A stretch of 9,617 nt of DNA from assembly GCA_023457355.1 (NCBI GenBank), contig JAEWLW010000071.1, positions 1-9,617 of the forward strand, given 5' to 3'. Position numbers and translations under genes: made by a program. Shown one piece after another: positions 7,495 through 9,617 of this stretch. Every line of letters begins with the position of its first letter. Position 1 is the stretch's first letter. The notes beneath the pieces were generated by a model. It saw only the letters and a list, made by a program, of their open reading frames with translations. It searched no databases and had not been told where the DNA came from. Source of the stretch: Bacillota bacterium (GTDB lineage: Bacteria > Bacillota > Clostridia > Oscillospirales > Ruminococcaceae).

Positions 7495-7556
7495 GCGAAG
7501 CGCCCTTGGAGGGTTGTTTTCCCGTGTTGAGCGGGCTCCTTCCGAGGGCGCTTTGC
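7495..7556 (+). terminator. Long hairpin after pepF, probable operon terminator
   Basis: The perfect core AAGCGCCCT (7498-7506) pairs with AGGGCGCTT (7545-7553). It extends outward to 7495/7556 and inward to 7513/7538 with a few G-T pairs. An inner stem CCCG (7521-7524) pairs with CGGG (7532-7535) around a 7-base loop. It starts two bases after the pepF stop codon. The following sequence is T-rich but interrupted (TTGTTGTTCCGCTTTT), so this is a good but not classical intrinsic terminator for the + strand operon. It may also help stop transcription arriving from cyuA. Confidence 0.7.
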
Positions 7557-7586
7557 ATTGTTGTTCCGCTTTTGTTACAGCTGGGG

Positions 7587-7639
7587 CCGCCTGGGCTTGC
7601 AGGTCGCGAATCGCTTTCCGCAACCTGCAAGCCCAGCGG
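7587..7639. repeat. Perfect 14-bp inverted repeat between convergent genes
   Basis: CTGGGCTTGCAGGT (7591-7604) is matched exactly by its reverse complement ACCTGCAAGCCCAG (7623-7636) across an 18-base spacer. Past one bulged C (7590), three more pairs form (CCG 7587-7589 with CGG 7637-7639). It lies 18 bases beyond the cyuA stop on the minus strand and about 30 bases after the pepF terminator. Neither side has a T tract, so it would be a tail-less terminator, an mRNA-stabilising 3' hairpin, or a protein-binding or dispersed repeat site. Position favours a 3'-end role for cyuA; this is inference. Confidence 0.65.
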
Positions 7640-7657
7640 TCTCGAACTATTTATCAG

Positions 7658-8938
7658 TTATTCGGAGTCGATCATGATGCTCAAGATCTCGCGATCGGTC
7701 TCCCTCATGCCCTCGCGGGCCATGCGGCTCACGTTGCGGATGGTCTCGTCGACGCCCATGGTGACGATTCCATCGCCCGCGTAGAACTCGTTTCCATTCT
7801 TGAACAGGCGATACCCGAACACGCCCGACTCGATGGCCATTGCGATCTTGGCGGCGCAGGAAGGCTTCGCGCCGTCGCAGACCATGCCCGACACCGTTCC
7901 GAGCGAATTGACGATCGTGTGCTCGATTTCCTCCATGCGCCCGCCGAGGAGATAGGCGATGCCGCATGCTGCGCCGGTGCCTGCGCTCACGGCTCCGCAG
8001 AACGCGGACAGGCATCCGATTCCCGATTTCTGATAGATGCTGATAAGGTCGGACACGGCGAGCGCGCGAAGCATCTTCTCGCGCGGGATGTCGAGCGCGC
8101 GGGCATACACCACGATGGGGACCGAGGCCGTGATGCCCTGGTTGCCGCTGCCCGATACGATGACGACCGGCATGGGGCATCCGCCCATGCGCGCGTCGCT
8201 GCCGGCTGCTGCTGCGGCCTTTGCCTGCGTGAGCAGGTCGTCGGGGTAGGCGTCGGATGCGTAGAGCTTGCCGACGCGCCCGCCCCAGTCGTTTTTGAGC
8301 CCTTCGCACGAGATGGCGTAGTTGTATTCCGCCTGACGACTGAGCATCTCTTCCACGTCGGCCAAGTCGACGGTGTCGGCGAATTCGAGGATGTCGGCAA
8401 CGTTGAGAAGCTCGGTCAGCACGTTTTCCCCATCGCTCGGGTCTTCGGTGCGCGTGTCCTGGAGAATCTCGCCGTCGCGTTCGGCGAGAACCACGTTCGT
8501 GTGGTTTTTCGCCATGACGACGCGCGCCGACCCGCCGTTGTCGCCAAACACGCGCACGTCGATGTAGAAAGGCTCGCTCGTGTCGGCAAATTCGACTCGG
8601 ATCTCGTGTTCTTCCAGATAACGGGCCATGTAGGCGCGCCCGTCGTCGTTGAGGCCCGAGAGCACGTCGAGCCCCTTGTCGGCGTCGCCCGCGGCGATAC
8701 CGGCCGCAACCGCGGTCTTTACTCCATGCTGGCCGCCCGTGTTCGGAACGGTGACGCTATGGACGTTCTTGATAATGTTCCCGCTGACGGAAATCGATAT
8801 GCGCTCGGGCTCGCTGCCGAGCACCTGTGCCGCCTTCGCCGACGCAAAGGCGATGGCGATAGGCTCCGTGCAGCCTGTCGCGACGATGAGCTCGTCTTCG
8901 AGAATCTGCACATACGCTTTGTAGGTTCTTTCGTTCAT
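7658..8938 (-). CDS. cyuA: L-cysteine desulfidase (UPF0597/YhaM family)
   Basis: CyuA breaks L-cysteine into H2S, ammonia and pyruvate with an oxygen-sensitive Fe-S cluster, without PLP, and is related to the iron-sulphur L-serine dehydratases. The 426 residues cover the full family length. The N-terminal ATGCTEPIAIAFA motif (20-32, Cys23), the GNQGITASVPIV block (265-276), the serine-dehydratase-like SGIGCLSAFCGAVSAGTGAA (305-324) and GMVCDGAKPSCAAK (351-364) are characteristic. Likely cluster ligands are Cys23, Cys314 and Cys354, judged by the 40-residue spacing of the latter two as remembered from the archaeal enzyme; Cys309 and Cys361 are alternatives. The start is the ATG at 8938, with an AAGGAAG-type RBS (8947-8953). 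No cysteine transporter gene (cyuP/yhaO) is adjacent in the window. A UroD-like gene lies 62 bp upstream on the same strand. The enzyme would feed sulphide and pyruvate from cysteine freed by peptide breakdown. Confidence 0.92.
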   Translation of the reverse strand: MNERTYKAYVQILEDELIVATGCTEPIAIAFASAKAAQVLGSEPERISISVSGNIIKNVHSVTVPNTGGQHGVKTAVAAGIAAGDADKGLDVLSGLNDDGRAYMARYLEEHEIRVEFADTSEPFYIDVRVFGDNGGSARVVMAKNHTNVVLAERDGEILQDTRTEDPSDGENVLTELLNVADILEFADTVDLADVEEMLSRQAEYNYAISCEGLKNDWGGRVGKLYASDAYPDDLLTQAKAAAAAGSDARMGGCPMPVVIVSGSGNQGITASVPIVVYARALDIPREKMLRALAVSDLISIYQKSGIGCLSAFCGAVSAGTGAACGIAYLLGGRMEEIEHTIVNSLGTVSGMVCDGAKPSCAAKIAMAIESGVFGYRLFKNGNEFYAGDGIVTMGVDETIRNVSRMAREGMRETDREILSIMIDSE

Positions 8939-9000
8939 GACGGCTGCTTCCTTCTTGCTGCTCGCTTGTGTGGGCTTGTCCTTGGCGCGCGAATGCGGGG

Positions 9001-9617
9001 TTAGCGCAGTCCAGCCTCGTGAACCACCTCGTAGATGAGGGAGAACAGCGAGCGGTCGACGTCGAGCGGGAGCGTGCAGCCAGGCCCAAAGATGAGCGCG
9101 CCGCCGTCGTTTTGCGCGAGCGTGTCCTCAAGGCGGGTTGCCAGGCGGCGCTTGACCTGCTCAGGCGTGCCGTAGAAGTCGTGGTTCTGGTCGAAACCGG
9201 TGATGAGGACTTTGTCGGTCTTTCTGCGCATGTCGGCGACGCTCGTCAGGTTCGGGGCGGTGCCGCAGCATTCCCAGTTGAACGCCTGGTAGTCGAGGTC
9301 GATAAGGTCGTCCATGTAGAGGCCCTCGTCGCCGTGGACATGCAGCATGGAGAACCAGGTGCGGCCCTTGAGCTTTTTCGCCATGTGCTCAAGGTAGGGC
9401 ACGACGAACTCGCGGTGCTCCTCGGGGGTGATTAGCGTCGAGCGGGAGAACTTCGTGGTCATGAAGATGCCGTCGATGCCCTTGTCGATAAGCGCATCGA
9501 GGAAGTGGTCGTTGGTCTCCTGCAGCGCCTCGAGCGCGTGCGTGAGCGCCTTCGGGTCGGAGCGCATGAGCTCGAGGGTCCAGTCGGGGTTCATCGGCGT
9601 GGAAAGCTCCTGTACCC
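9001..9617 (-). CDS. UroD-superfamily protein, MtaA/CmuA-like fold (5' end missing)
   Basis: The frame is open to the window edge, so the visible 204 residues are the C-terminal part of a protein that in this family usually has about 340-380. The ATG at 9594 is internal, since conserved sequence (ELSTPM) precedes it. Family marks are the PKALTHALEALQETNDHFLDA helix region, GIDGIF, the LITPEEHREFVVPYLE block, MLHVHGDEG, WECCGTAP, and the terminal IFGPGCTLPLDVD block before EVVHEAGLR. Counting from the first full codon, His92, His94, Glu97 and Cys180 are candidate zinc ligands. MtaA-type corrinoid methyltransferases use His-x-Cys...Cys, so this His-x-His-G variant belongs to the broad URO-D-like group rather than to true haem-pathway UroD or clear MtaA. 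Its substrate is unknown. It is probably co-transcribed with cyuA, which starts 62 bp downstream. Confidence 0.85.
   Translation of the reverse strand, partial: VQELSTPMNPDWTLELMRSDPKALTHALEALQETNDHFLDALIDKGIDGIFMTTKFSRSTLITPEEHREFVVPYLEHMAKKLKGRTWFSMLHVHGDEGLYMDDLIDLDYQAFNWECCGTAPNLTSVADMRRKTDKVLITGFDQNHDFYGTPEQVKRRLATRLEDTLAQNDGGALIFGPGCTLPLDVDRSLFSLIYEVVHEAGLR

Noticed and set aside
8939..9000. Possible terminator or promoter between the UroD-like gene and cyuA
   Set aside because: No clear inverted repeat, T tract or promoter pair is visible. Only the cyuA RBS is supported, so co-transcription is the simpler reading.
7514..9004. Open frame of 496 codons on the plus strand opposite cyuA
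   Set aside because: It is antisense to the complete cyuA gene and starts inside the terminator hairpin. Composition is shadow-like, with no conserved motif or RBS.

Overview
The window is GC-rich and densely coded, with genes close together or overlapping. It fits a chromosomal segment of a high-GC anaerobe that ferments amino acids and peptides. My best guess is a gut Coriobacteriia (Eggerthellaceae-like) actinobacterium. That guess rests on GC-rich codon use, the gene content (peptide importer, several peptidases, cysteine desulfidase, UroD-like methyltransferase-fold protein) and the high cysteine content of the proteins. It is inference, since no rRNA or other marker gene is present.

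Positions 1-3094 (+ strand) hold the 3' part of a dipeptide/oligopeptide ABC importer operon. In order these are the last codons of a probable DppB-type permease, a complete DppC-type permease, and the two ATPases DppD and DppF. The genes overlap or abut, so they are almost certainly co-transcribed. The solute-binding protein is not in the window. A hairpin lies at 3110-3141, between dppF and the next gene.

Positions 3161-7493 (+ strand) hold three metallopeptidases of different families: tripeptidase PepT (M20B), an M20 peptidase resembling the carboxypeptidase S/PM20D1 group, and an M3 oligoendopeptidase (PepF type). The last two overlap by 4 bp (ATGA). Together with the importer they make a plausible path: peptides are imported, cut internally by PepF, and trimmed to free amino acids by PepT and the M20 enzyme.

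Positions 7494-7657 lie between convergent genes and hold two strong inverted repeats. The first follows the peptidase operon and is the likely terminator. The second is a perfect 14-bp inverted repeat with no T tract on either side.

Positions 7658-9617 (- strand) hold cyuA (L-cysteine desulfidase, an Fe-S enzyme giving H2S, ammonia and pyruvate). Upstream of it is the C-terminal two thirds or so of a UroD-superfamily protein, whose N-terminus lies beyond the window. The two are probably co-transcribed.

I found no mobile element, CRISPR array, RNA gene or clearly undescribed system. The points most worth a second look are the cysteine cluster around the zinc histidine of PepT, the matched cysteine spacing at the C-termini of both ATPases, the 14-bp inverted repeat, and the uroD-like/cyuA pairing.
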